From: Hyparrhenia diplandra
Lineage: Eukaryota > Streptophyta > Magnoliopsida > Poales > Poaceae
Length of the DNA stretch: 64,000 nt
Assembly (NCBI GenBank): GCA_015847255.1
Contig: JADLZK010000279.1
Coordinates: 62,001 to 126,000, forward strand
Reading direction: 5' to 3'
Under the pieces are notes generated by a model. It had not been told where the DNA came from, made no database searches, and worked only from the letters and a program-made list of their open reading frames with translations. The position numbers were made by a program, and so were the translations under genes. Of the stretch, positions 44,740-56,083 are shown piece after piece (the stretch's first letter is position 1; every line of letters begins with the position of its first letter).

Positions 44740-45947
44740 CCGCGCAAGCCTGCCTGCGCCGTCACGTTCGGCCGCCCCACCATCCTCGGCAGCTACCCGG
44801 CAGTGGCGCTCGCTGCCTCCGGCCGCTGGTCCACCGTCTCCATCCTCGACCCCTCCCCACCTCGACGTCCCCGCCGCCGCCCTGCCCGCCTGCCTCCCAC
44901 CTCGTCTACCACCACGACGTCGATCTCTCGGACCGCGAGCGCCTCGTCTCCGCGCTCGCCGGCACCGCGGCTGTCTTCCATGTGGACGCCACCACAGTGA
45001 CCGCCTCCGGGAGCGACGGGTCCTTCCTCTCGCTGCACTGCAGGGCACGGGGCGGCTCCTCGCGGCCTGCCGCGCCGCCGGCGTGGAGAGGTTGGTGTAC
45101 ACCGGCTCGGCCGACGTGGTTGCTGCCCGCTGCCGGGATGTCATCAATGCCGATGAGGACTCCGCGCCCTACCCTGACAAGGTTTGGTTGTTCGCGACAT
45201 TGTGGTTCCCGATCGTGATCTGCTCGGGTTTGGGATCCTTTGGGTTTGGAGGTGCCATTAGTCTGATGGGTTGCTTGGGTTTTGGATGTGGCGCAGTTCG
45301 GGAATGCGGTGAGCGAGCTGAGGGCGCAGGTGGAGATGATGGTGCTCAGGGCGGACGGGGTGGACGGGATGAGGACGTGCGTGCTGCGACCCAGCAATCT
45401 CTTCAGTCTGGGCAATTCCAGCTTGGTGAGGTTTGTTGCTGGATACGCAAGGTCTCCCCTGGGCAAGATATTCCAATATGAAATTGACTTTGTTCCTGTG
45501 ATTCGCTATTATAATACGTGACCTGGGAATTTTCCCCATGCTTCTTCAAACTATGAATACTAGTTTTCAGTTTTCTTATGTACTTTTTTTCAGTTTGTAA
45601 TAGGCAGTGACAGTAACATGTCTGGATTCGCTATTAAAAAACATGGCCTGGGATTTTCCCCATGCTTCTTCAAACTATGAGTACTAGTTTTCTTATGTAG
45701 TTCGTTTCAGTTTGTAATAGGCTGTGGCTGTGACATGTCTGGATTTTCTATTATAAAAACATGACCTGGGAATTTTTCCCATGCTTCTTCAAACTATGAA
45801 TACTAGTTTTCTTATGTAGTTCGTTTTCAGTTTGTAATAGGCAGTGGCAGTAACATGTCTGATTTTACCTATGTGAAAAATGTGGCCCATGCCAATATTT
45901 GTGCTGAGGAAGCCTTGTCTTCGAATGCAGCTTCTGTAGCTGGCAAG
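44740..45947 (+). pseudogene. 3-beta-hydroxysteroid dehydrogenase/decarboxylase-like gene, N-terminal exons only, broken
   Basis: Members of this NAD-binding short-chain family act on 4-carboxysterols in sterol C-4 demethylation. Exon 1 (to 45181) is recognisable in three different frames: TFGRPTILGSYPAVALAASG, then HLVYHHDVDLSDRERLVSAL and AAVFHVDATTVTASGSDGSF, then RLLAACRAAGVERLVYTGSA to APYPDK. Exon 2 is 45297-45467 (FGNAVSELRAQVEMMVLRAD ... YARSPLGK). It is followed by ATATTC instead of a GT donor. Exon 3 is 45831-45947 (MSDFTYVKNVAHANICAEEA ... VAGK) and ends at a proper GT. The start codon, the catalytic-domain C-terminal half and later exons are not found. Two frame changes in exon 1 and the lost donor argue for a pseudogene. 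Confidence 0.75.
45500..45860 (+). repeat. Three tandem copies of a 117-125-bp unit carrying a splice acceptor and exon start
   Basis: Copies start at 45500, 45625 and 45742 (GATTCGCTATT, GATTCGCTATT, GATTTTCTATT). Each contains CCATGCTTCTTCAAACTATG and ends with CAG/TTTGTAATAGGC...AACATGTCTG. Exon 3 therefore has three potential acceptors (before 45594, 45711 and 45831). Only the last leads into the full exon. Confidence 0.9.
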
Positions 45948-46650
45948 GTACATTTTTAGAGATAAAAGTCTTCTAGGCCAGCATTGTTTATCCTTAGCTG
46001 CGATTGCTCTGATTTTTTATTGGATATTTTGTTCAAATAATAATCATTTAACTCCAGTTGATCAGTTCTATGAATATGATCCTACGTGCATCTCATTCAT
46101 ACCTTTGAATGATAAATTATATTGATTCTGAAACTCTAGATTTGTTTTTCCATGATTAGTAATGATACTATGATTTGAGAAGAATGACAAACTGCACAGC
46201 CAGATGGTTCCTCTGTCCACTCTTTTCCGGTCTATGAAGTTGTCCTCACTTTTTTTTTATAAATGCAATGAAGATGCACATATTGTGTATTTTAGTACAG
46301 TTGTGTTTTAGGAGCACAACTGTACTGTGCTTTATATTGCTTTAGGAGCACAACTGTATGCTAGCTATTTTTTTGGGATCTAATGATGGATGTCATTATC
46401 TGAATAACCTAGTTTTTTGTCTGAGCGAATTTTTTGTTGCTTGGCTACTTTTGTTTTAATTAGCTTCAGTTTATTTTCTATAATTTTTGTCAAATGCTCT
46501 TATATTTGCTTTGTTTTTTTTTTCCTTTTTAGGGTCTGGAAGTTACAACCCGCTCTGTCAATTGCCTCTTTTCTTGGTGTCAGCACTGGTGTCAGATTAT
46601 AAACAATGATGAAGAAGGTATGTGATAATCTCAGATAACAAAATACTCAA
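45948..46650. other. AT-rich sequence downstream of the broken dehydrogenase
   Basis: Later exons of the family were sought and not found. A segment near 46534-46616 is bounded by AG and GT but has no recognisable protein. Confidence 0.3.
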
Positions 46651-46654
46651 TATT

Positions 46655-47880
46655 ACATTACATTTGCAGTTTCAAAAAAAAATTATAAACCTTTTACTGC
46701 TAGGTTAAAAACTTTATACTATAACATTATCAACTTTGTACTATTAAGTTTAAAACTTTACATTCGATTTCATAAAACTTTTAACTACTGCCTAGCAAAC
46801 TTTGTAATGCTAGAAAAAAAAAAAAAAAAACTTTGAACTATTGCACGATAAAGCAGTGAATCTTTTGCACTACATACTGCTAGGTTAAAAACTTTGTACT
46901 ATATTACTAATAAACTTTTTACTGATATGTTTAAAACTTTTTAGACTATACCATTAGCAACTTTGTGCTAATAGGTTTGAAACTTTACACTCCAATTTAA
47001 AAAACTTTGAACTTCTACATAGCAAACTTTTTAATGCTAGGTAAAAGCTTTTTTTTTTGTACTATTGTATGATAAAACTTTTTTTGAGCTTTTTCACCTA
47101 GACTATAATATTTTTTATAAACTTCTTACTGCTATGTTCAAAACTTTAGACTATAACATTAGAAACTTTGTACTAATATGTTGAAAACTTTAAACTTGCT
47201 TTTACAAAAACTTTGAACCATGACATAGCAAACTTTATAATGCTATTTAATTAACTTTACACTTGCTTGTTCAGGTATGGGACCACGGAATTCTCATCAA
47301 ACTGTATGCATACTTGCATCTTTCCAATCTGTCTATTATAACCACAATCCAAAAGGAAAGGTACTCCACATTTTTGCAATAGTCCACCTGGCATGTATCT
47401 TCATGTTATTTTACAACACACCAGTTAGAACACACTTTTTGCCACCTGTGTTTATCCAAATCCATGCTCAAGTGTTCCCTATCTTTTTTTATACTATAAA
47501 GTCTACAATCTGAACTTCAATTTTTTTTGAACCCCATTGAAATATAAAGTTTTTGTAATATCTAAATTTGTCAAAGTTTTTTTATAGATTAATTACTATA
47601 AAGTTTTTTGAACCATTTGTACGAAGTTTATGATATGATAGCCCAAAGTTTTTTAACCATTAGTACAAAAGTTTTTTTCTGGTTGTAAAATTTTGAACCT
47701 AGCAATACTAACTTTTTAATGTCATAGTTGAAAGTTTTTTTTTTTCCTAAAAAATGTTTTATAAAATACCTAGAGTAAAGTTATTTTGGACTAGTGGTAT
47801 AAATATTTTAATGCCATTACTTAAAGTTTTAAACCTAGCAATATAAAGTTTTCTACCTACCAATATAAAGTTTCCAATTC
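46655..47880. repeat. Two opposed arrays of AAACTTTGTACTA-type motifs
   Basis: From 46675 to 47265 the word AAACTTT, often followed by GTACTAT, recurs every 20-40 bases. From 47525 to 47875 the inverse form TATAAAGTTTT recurs with the same spacing. The arrays flank about 250 bp. Opposed subterminal motif arrays are typical of some DNA transposons. Further TATAAAGTTT words occur at 50280-50335. Confidence 0.55.
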
Positions 47881-48440
47881 TTGGAGAGGGGGAGAGAGAG
47901 GGGTTAGAGAGGGTGAGGTAGAGGGAGAGGTAGAGGATGGACAGAGGGAGGAGGTTGAGAGAGGGAGATAGAGGCACGGGGGGCACCGTGCCAAGAGGGT
48001 TGCTTTGTGAGATAGAAATAGAGATATATATATCTGTTTTCAATTCCGCTTTCCACCATCACGTCTATTATGACGAGATCTATAAAACTAGATCTATGTT
48101 GGATATGTTTTGAGAAAAAATTTCTGGATCAATATTTTTTGAACTATGAAGTCTTGTATCGTAGGTCCCCGCTTCTCGTACTATGAGGTCTTGTATCGCA
48201 GGTCCCTCGCGATGATTCTCTCCCTCCGGCCTTAAGGGCCTTACATTCGCTAATGCGCCGGAGGGAGAGAGATGGAGCAAGAGAGAGGGAGGGATGGGGA
48301 GAGGCGCAGAGACAAAGGGAAAGAGAGAGATAGAGAGGCAGAGAGAGAGAGAGAGAGGGAGATGGAGAGGAGGGAGAGAGGGGGGGAGTTTAGAGCAACT
48401 TAATGATAACTGAGGTACATACTTGATTAGCATGAGCAAT
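47881..48440. repeat. GAGAG-rich purine tracts, a doubled 26-bp word and a 10-bp hairpin
   Basis: Purine tracts lie at 47885-47980 and 48258-48390. CTATGARGTCTTGTATCGYAGGTCCC occurs at about 48145 and 48181. CTCCCTCCGG (48220-48229) pairs with CCGGAGGGAG (48258-48267). Confidence 0.6.
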
Positions 48441-51341
48441 ATATTTGTCTGCAGAATGCAGATGGTTTAGTGCAACTTCCGTTATGTGCTTTGATTTCAT
48501 TTTCTAGTCATTTAATCACATTGAAAAAATAGATGTAGTAAAAAAAAGCCTTTTCATCACCAATGTCAATTATTTAAAAACAGATGTAGTAGTAACCACT
48601 AAAACGTAACAAACTCATTCCTTGTATATCCATAATAAGTTCTTGTGCTATGCCTCACTGACATATTGGGCTGTTTATTCAAAAAAATATATTTGGCTCA
48701 TAATGAGTAGCAAGTTTTAGAACATGGACCTATTCAGTGGCATATGAATGGTTTTCTTAATTCTCTAAAGAGAACTTAGAGCTTTGGTAATGATTGCCAA
48801 GAACTCGTGGATTTATGTTTCTTATGGTTCACAGGAGCTGGAACAAAAGTGTCGCTAAACTGTGTCTTGCTTCATACTTCTTTGGAATCCCATGATTTGC
48901 AGGCAGGGTTGAGCAAAAATGGCCTCAATGGGAATAGGCTTAGCTTGTGGGTACTGCAGGGAGCTAGCTTAACTTGTAAGCATGATTAATTTTTAGTTTG
49001 TTTCCTTGTCATCTTATTCAATTCTATCCAGAAAAAATATTTAAATAAGTGAATTTACAAGTGTTTTCATTGGCCTTGAGCACAACAACAGTTCAGTTAT
49101 GGTATATATGAATGTTAGTGCAATCAGTAACAACAATTTGATAATCTTCTTTTTCTGAATTGAAGTTTCATTGGAATTGCAGGGTTTACATCTGTCCACA
49201 ACCACTAGTTTGGAAAATCTCTTGCTTCTCATAAGCAATTTAGCAATGAAAGGGAGTATCTTCATTGGAGAACTTCCCCATTTTCCAGACTGTACAACAC
49301 CAATGAACATGGTTGATTAAATATGTATATCAAAATCACATATTATCTTTTAAATGAGTTGTCAATAACAGTTCCCCTGTATGTTTGTTTTGCAGGGCTT
49401 GGAACAGCACAATATGGAAAAGCTTTACTTCAGTCAGGGCTTTCGAGTCAGCTTTGTGCAACATGACAATGTTGCAAAGGATCTTTGGCTTAGATCTAGC
49501 TACTCCATGGGAAAAATCTGGCAGCATGCTTTTTGTTGCAGAGCAGCTGCAGTTTTCTGATGCACAGGTGAGCCAATGAATAACCTCTGCTTGATTTTTT
49601 TTCGCTACTGTAATTTTGATTTTTTTTCAGAATTATAATGGTAATGATTTCAAATACCTTTGTCAGAATATATCTTTGTGGAGGGACAGTTAGCAAATTG
49701 TCACTAATTTATGGTAGACACCAATACCATGGCATCTAAATTCAATTATTTCCTAAAATGTCAATTTGATATATGTTAGAACTATCGGTAACTTTTTTTG
49801 CCAAAAGCCAGAGGAAAAAGTGTAGGCTTTACGCCTTTACCTTTAGATAGCCTATGTTTAGTTATCACCATCGATTCTTACCAACAATACATGCAAGTAT
49901 CCTTGCATAAGAAAACATGTACATGCAAATAAATCATTGTGTGTTGATTTGAAGCGATTTAGGTTGTAAGAGGTAAAGGTACAGATACTAAAAAGTTTTG
50001 TCAAAACCCACTCCACTAATGTTAGTAGGTCGCTCACTGTTTTGTATGGTGACAGGCTGATAGCTCTGTCAGAAAATTTTATTGATAAATCTGACCCCAG
50101 GCCTCTGCTGGAATTTTTGGTAGGCAGTCATAGTTCTTAATGGCCTTTTTAAATGTCAATACCTGTTCCCTGACTATTCCAGTTGTAATCTTTTGTGTAG
50201 TTTGACAGCCAAGAGATAAGATCCTTAGATCAAGCTGTCCCTAGAAAAGGAAACACACTCGGCATGTGAAACCTATCTAGAAAAATATCTACTAATATCA
50301 AGTTTTCAACCTACCAATATAAAGTTTCTAATGTGGTACTTTGGTCTCCAAACATCGCTTTTTTTATTTTTTTCTGATGATTTAATGTTTTATTCATTAT
50401 AAGTAGAAAGTTTTTAATGTAGCAGGATAATCTTTTTTAAAAATCCTAGTAATTCAAAGTGTGTAATATATAAATGAAAAGTTTGATATAAGTTTATATT
50501 TTTATAACCAAATTTGCTTCTTTTTTTCAGGAATATTCATTATTTTGCAAGTCTTGAAGAGAACAGAAGCAACATTTTTACCTTTTAGTTTTATCCTTTT
50601 TTAGAAATACAAAAATGTCAGAAATAAATTGTAATTCGTTTTTCTCCTTTTTTTCATTCTAGCTCTCTTCCATTTTTTTTACATAGTATAAGTATTTTTT
50701 TTTATGGACATAAGATTTATGGTACTTAAAAACATTGTTTTTGTATTTTTACTTCCATATGGATGTGAAACCCCCCCCTGCCCTTTTATTTACCCACAAA
50801 CCGATGTCCCTAAAGAGAAAAATTTTAGCTTATAGACAAATTATTTTTTATGCCCCAATGATGGTTGACAGGAGAAATAAGAAAAATCGGTCCAACGATG
50901 CTAGACAAGATAAAACCAGAAATGGATACGGGCAAAAAAAATAGAGAAATCTTGGCCCATTGAAAAGCCCAGACCTGAGAAACAGTCTACTGGGTACTGC
51001 CGCATGCGCTGCTACCGGTGCTGGCGCGCGTGCACCGGTTCCGTTTCTAGCGCGCGTGCGCCGTGTAGTCATGCTGACTCCGTGTCCTTTTCTGGTAACA
51101 CGCGCGTTAGTCCATCCGGATCGGACGCTCTATACCGACCATTATTACCGTACTACATTTTACCTCATTATGTTATTACAAAACTAGCTCGCGTGTCACG
51201 TCGAGGTTCTAGAAATATTTTTTGGGCAATCTTCACATGATAAGGCAATACTGCACACCTTGATTCGGGGCAATTTCGACGATAAGGCTAAACCAAATTT
51301 TTATCTCCAAATTGGAGGCATTTTTATTTCTCACATGAGTC
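48441..51341. other. AT-rich intergenic DNA with short exon-like pieces
   Basis: Open segments next to splice-like borders occur at 48836-48975 and 49396-49568 (the latter between GCAG and GTGAGC), but in no frame do they resemble a protein I know. 49600-50700 is T-rich. The remaining sequence appears to be transposon debris. Confidence 0.3.
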
Positions 51342-51348
51342 ACGTTAG

Positions 51349-52067
51349 CAGGGCCGTCCTCGCGAAATCCGAGGTACGAAACTACAAAATAAGGCCTACT
51401 AGTTTGAAAAAAATATAGCAAAAATATGATCTATGATATAATATACTACATTGCAATAAGCTATGTGAAGAATGGTGCCTATGTTATAATTTACAGAATG
51501 ATTATAATAATACATGCCTCGCTCATTGTTGCCATCAACCGTCACGCTCGCCGCTCGGACGCTCGATCAGATAGGGTATCAGGGCTATACGGCGATAAGG
51601 TGGTGGAGACGAACAGGTTTATGTGATCGTGGGAAACTAAACAATGCTTTGGCGGGCAACCAAATCATTTTTTATTAGGTCGCACGGCTGCTGTGAGTGC
51701 TAATGGGTCAAAGCTTAGAGCAACTACAAAGAAGAGCTATCTATGTTGCGTAGTCTATATTTAGCTATTTTGGAAAGAAAAAGAAGTCCAACAGATATTG
51801 TATTTTGTTTTCTAAAATAGCAAGTCATGTATTCTGGAGTTCTAGCATGCTAGCATGCTAATAGCTTCCATGTGCCGCTCGTAAGGTTGTTGGAGTTTTT
51901 GCATGGTTTTCTATTTTTAAGGTTGGCTAAATCATGAGTTCCCATTTATTTTTAGCAACTCTCTTAGAGTTTTTCTAAGCTGTGTATACGTATTATATTT
52001 GGAGGCCTGTAGGATTTGGAGGTCCTGGTCGCAGTCGCTCACCTCGCACGTGCCCATGACGGCCCTG
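51349..52067. mobile_element. hAT-like element, 719 bp
   Basis: Terminal inverted repeats CAGGGCCGTC and GACGGCCCTG are perfect over 10 bp and start CAGGG as in many hAT elements. ACGTTAG flanks both sides (51342-51348 and 52068-52074), a 7-base match where hAT elements usually duplicate 8. No transposase ORF is present, so it is non-autonomous. Confidence 0.8.
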
Positions 52068-52074
52068 ACGTTAG

Positions 52075-52472
52075 ACAACGTACACAAATAGTTTACGTAG
52101 GAGTGTATATTCGCGCTATCATGCATCTAGCACACCACTCGCGTCAACGTCAAGTGCACTGATCACCTCATGCTGACCATCGACTTTTAGTAGTTTTCAC
52201 GTTTAGAATATTGTTCACATAATACTACTGTGTTATTAACAGCGTCAAGTAACAAAAGAAAAGCCGAGAAGACAAAATCGTGGTTACCATGAAATTCAAT
52301 TAATTTTCTCTTGTACACAAAGTATATATAATCCATATAAGAGTACGCTTTAAGAATGTCGCGAAAAAAATCAAAATATATTATAATTTAGAACGGGCCA
52401 GGAGAAAGAGAGTACGTATTGTATTGCAAAAAATTTCTGAAACGATGAAGTGACCTTATGCTTAATTAATAC
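52075..52472. other. AT-rich sequence where the next cyclase exon would be expected
   Basis: It follows the splice donor of the cyclase exon on the minus strand and so would be intron. No second exon was seen here or further down to 48 kb. Confidence 0.4.
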
Positions 52473-52670
52473 CTGCAGGCGCAGAAGGAGGTCCTGGGAC
52501 TCTCTCCTCTGGAAGCGGTGTCGAGTGAATTCGTGGCGCAGCCTCTCCACCTCGGCTCGCTCCTCCGGCGTGCCGGCGTCAGGGTCGAACTCCCAGACGT
52601 GCCTGCCGAGGAAGCCGTTCGTCGACTGCAGCCACGGCCCGCCACCTTCACTCACCTTCAGCCTCCACAT
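52473..52670 (-). CDS. Oxidosqualene cyclase (cycloartenol synthase-like), first exon only
   Basis: Cycloartenol synthase folds 2,3-oxidosqualene into the plant sterol precursor; paralogues make defence triterpenes. The 66-codon exon starts MWRLKVSEGGGPWLQSTNGF, contains HVWEFDPDAGTPEERAEVER and ends QDLLLRLQ. These match the universal N-terminus (MWRLK..EGG.PWL, G...WEFDP..GTPEE) and the conserved first exon end of plant cyclases. A good donor (CAG/GTATTAAT) follows. The frame is open upstream without a better start, so the ATG at 52670 is chosen. None of the later exons (DCTAE, QW motifs) is in the window, and a hAT element lies 400 bp into the would-be intron. Probably a gene fragment. A very long first intron reaching past other genes is unlikely. 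Confidence 0.8.
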
Positions 52671-52884
52671 GGTGAGCGAGCAAGAAGAGACAGCAGAGAA
52701 GAAGAAGCAGCTCAAAGTGTGCCAGCACGGGGCCCCGGCCGGCCTGAAGGTAGCAGATGGATCGATGGAGATGGGATCGATGTGACTTCCCCGACGATCT
52801 ATCAGTAAGCAACCATAGCTGATCGGCCTCAAGGATCAGCTAGAGCTGCGGACCGTGGAGTGACCGAGCCCCTGCTTATATAGA
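52671..52884 (-). promoter_or_regulatory. 5' leader and TATA box of the cyclase exon
   Basis: On the minus strand TATATAAG (52882-52875) lies about 205 bp before the ATG, followed by GC-containing leader sequence. This is a well-formed core promoter; the transcription start would be near 52845. Confidence 0.55.
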
Positions 52885-54300
52885 GAGATAATATATACAC
52901 ACTCCGTCTTCGTATATCTTCACCTCTAGAATTGGGCACCAAAACCAAGGCAAAGATAAATGACGATCCTACCCTTATGACATGACATCTGATGCGAGTG
53001 GGAGAACTCGCCGAACGTCGCTGCATGGCTCCCTTCCCCATCGGCGTCCTCGTCGACGCTGGTGGGTGAGGGAGCTGACCTCCACGCCCGGGCGATGGTC
53101 GTGGCCGGTGTTTCCCGAGTAGGTGGGTGTGTCCCCGGAGCTAGGTTAGGGTTTCCAACGTTGGCGTTGAGGCGGTGGGGGCGCGTCGTCGTCCGGGAAT
53201 AATGTCCTCTCGCTCTCTTCCCCGTCACGGCGATGTTCGTCTCTGGCGCCGGCGACGAGGGTGTGGAGGTAAGGTCCGCTCTTGGATCTTGTTTAGGAGT
53301 GTTCGGCCGGGCGAGGTCTTTGGCGCCTTGATGCATGGAGGCTCCGCCCCCTTTTCGTGGATGCGGTGGTGGTCGCGGGTCTTCGTGAAGATTGGTGGTT
53401 CGACCGGATTCGGGCTTCACCGCCCACCATCGCCGTTTCAACTCGGATAGTGATCCTCGGCGGATGGGCGTTCAACGACTTCTTCGCCTTTACGATATCG
53501 GCGTCTTACGCAATCCACCTCAACGCCGGCGGTTTCTTCCCGCTTTTGGTGCTTCGGGTTTGGTGGCGGCGGCTGGTGGCGGCGGTCTTCGACGGAGGCG
53601 GTTGCGGCTGGTGTCCGTTCTAGATAGTCTAAGGACTAATTTATAATTTTTTCTTATTTGTTGGGGTCCTTATAGATTATATGTGTGGTAGCTATCATGC
53701 GTATCCTTATACGGTGTACTTATATTTTTTTTTCTTAATTAATACAGATATACTTTATAAAAACAACTACTCGTACCACTCGGGTGCATGACAGGAAGCG
53801 TTGGGTGCTCTGTTTTTATTTTTTTATTTGGTTATTATCTCATTTGTTTCCGTACGCTGCTACCAGACTGTCTCCTCTCCCGCAGACGACAGTGTGGTTG
53901 GGTTTAGAGACCAAAATTTGGGGCAAAAATTTGGGCCGGATGGGGACATGCATGTCACGGCGCGTCTTATTTAGCATTAATCGAAGACGTTTCGTTTGTT
54001 AGTGGCAAATATTATCTTACCATGACGTAACTAGGCTCAAAAGAATCGCCCAATAAAAGTACATCTAAACTGTGTAATTAGTTTTTGATTTTATCTACAT
54101 TTAATACTCGATACATGTGCCTGGCATTTTGATGTGATGGGGAATCTTTTTTTTGCATAGTAAAATTTAGGGAGGAATTTGGGGCTCTAAAACACAAACA
54201 TTGTGAGAAAAATTTTGAATCCTAGACGTGGTATACTAGTACTGGCTGATAACCTGTCAGCAGTCCTCCAAAAAAAAAAAATACTGATATATTTGGAGGT
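52885..54300. other. GC-rich repeat-like block then AT-rich spacer
   Basis: 53000-53640 is GC-rich with Gly/Arg-rich ORFs on both strands and no domain. It ends in a pattern (TTGTTGGGGTCCTTATAG... then T-runs) like the 3' part of a transposon. 53640-54300 shows nothing further. Confidence 0.35.
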
Positions 54301-54326
54301 TTGAGCGGAAGCAGTCCTCCTCCTTC

Positions 54327-54356
54327 TTTTTTTTTTTTTTTTTTTTTTTTTTTTGA
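54327..54356. repeat. T-run of about 28
   Basis: A long oligo-T followed by GAGAATTACATGCATGC, possibly the poly(A) tail of a minus-strand retroelement whose body was not recognised. Confidence 0.6.
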
Positions 54357-54496
54357 GAATTACATGCATGCAGCGGCTAGCCTCGACAACAACCCGTCTT
54401 CGACTATTAGGCCCAAGAAACGTGTTCGGCCAATCCCAACGAGTTCGGCCCCATGTGGCAATCGTACATTCGTACGTGTCGTGCGTTTCCAGGCTA

Positions 54497-54562
54497 GTAA
54501 TAATAAAATAAAATAAAATAAAATAAAATAAAAATAAAGTAAAGTAAAGTAAAATAAAATAA
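54497..54562. repeat. (AATAA)n-type microsatellite
   Basis: About 13 units of AAATA/AAGTA pentamers, changing from AAAAT to AAAGT and back. Confidence 0.9.
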
Positions 54563-55051
54563 ACGAGGGTTGGTTACAATGTCAATGGTCAACACTGAGG
54601 GTCGACGTTTTAACTTTTGGCACGACACCAAGTTGCACCTTGCGTATGTGTGTGGTTATCTAGCTACTTACTACCTGCCTACCTTTGTTTTAGTTGATTA
54701 TTGTCGTTTTTCCCATGTCGATAAGCCACAGCGGCTGTACGCAGATCCATGGATTTATCTACTGTCCTTTGTTCAGCTGTCAAAATGTCGATAAGCTAGC
54801 TACAATCAAACGTAAATACATCGTTTGGTAGCATAGAGGAGTCATGGACTCGTTCCAAACGTACGTGTCCAGGGTCATCATCCTGCTAGGAATAGGGCTG
54901 TTGATGGATACTCATTTGAAGAAGTCGTTGGATGCAAAGGCGAAGAAGTCGTTAAACATGACGCTAAACACATTTGAAGACAAATATTTTTCGATGATCA
55001 TGTATTTTGTATATTCAAGAAAGAATTGTGAAATATGTGGTTCTTAATGTG
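54563..55051. other. Spacer, no gene recognised
   Basis: Short ORFs (for example 54570-54794 and 54844-55047) have no known motif. GAAGAAGTCGTT with GATGCAAAGGC is doubled around 54918-54955. Confidence 0.3.
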
Positions 55052-55060
55052 TTCATGTGT

Positions 55061-56083
55061 GAATTTTTTTTTTTTTGACACTTTTTTATAAAAAACTATT
55101 TTTAACACGGATTGAAAAGATTTTCTAAGAATAACTTGTTTGCCCAAGGCGTATGTAACGTAGCATGGCATTAGATATCGCCGCGCCCTGCATGTGCGCG
55201 CGACAAGCCTCGCTGCCGACGTGGCATGGTTGCATGCCGGCTCGGCTGACGTGGCGTATACCGTCGCGCCGCAGATCAAAACGCGACAAGACATAGATCC
55301 TGCTAAAATAAAAGCACCCCGAGCTGCAAATTTGCTAGTCGCCAGTGTCGTCTTCGTGAGAAGAGAGAGAGCCTGCGGGGGCCCATTTGTCAGACTGCTG
55401 TTGCTGCTGCTATTATTGGCGTGGGGCCAATCTTTTTGCATGCCGCTCCTTGTCCTATCGTCCATAGAGAGAGCACCTAGGAAGCTTCGTCGAAATTGCT
55501 TGGGAGAGCATGCAGGCATGCACGTTTGACTTTGTGTGAGAGAGAGCTCAGCGTGTGGCCCGGTTGTCAGCCAGAAATAGAGAAGGAGGCGTTGCTTCCT
55601 GCTTGCATGTTCGTGGGGCCTGCTGCTGCTGAGTTTTCGACCAATAATTACCAAATACAAACGAAACGCGTCTTCAAATCTTCGAACCCAAAAATATTTC
55701 ACCAACTAAACACCCCCAAGGATTGGTCTGTTGCCGAGCGCCTGTTGCTGCTCCCCTGGCTCGCTGCATCGGTTTTTTTGGCCGAGTGTGCCTAGCGCGT
55801 GTTGGCGCCGCGCGTCAGCTGTGTGAGGGGACTGTCGCCGCAGTTGAGCTGCCATGACAGGGCGCGCCAAGATCCGGCGCCGCGGCGGGGCGGGCCACGT
55901 CAGCCGAGCCGTCATGCAAAACTGCCACGTCAAATGTTTGCCGTGCGCACATGCAGGACGCGGCAATATACGAATGCAGCGTTGACATGTGGCGCGGGCA
56001 AACAGGTTATTCTTAGAAAATCTTTCTAATCAATGTTAAAAATAGTTTTTCTTTAAAAATAGTGTCAAAAATAAAAAAAATTC
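55061..56083. mobile_element. Mutator-like element with about 200-bp TIRs, 1023 bp
   Basis: The left end GAATTTTTTTTTTTTTTGAC matches the inverted right end GAATTTTTTTTATTTTTGAC. Similarity continues for about 200 bp, through CTATTTTTAACA, AAGATTTTCTAAGAATAAC, CTGCATGTGCGC and CGGCTCGGCTGACGTGG. A 9-bp target duplication TTCATGTGT lies at 55052-55060 and 56084-56092. There is no transposase. The core (55260-55885) is GC-rich and could be captured genomic sequence. Confidence 0.9.

Noticed and set aside
44072..45466. Several long ORFs on both strands over the dehydrogenase-like exon
   Set aside because: GC-rich shadows. Only the segments matching the dehydrogenase family are kept.
52926..53441. 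171-codon Arg/Pro-rich minus-strand ORF
   Set aside because: Low-complexity reading of a GC-rich repeat-like block, with equal ORFs on the other strand.
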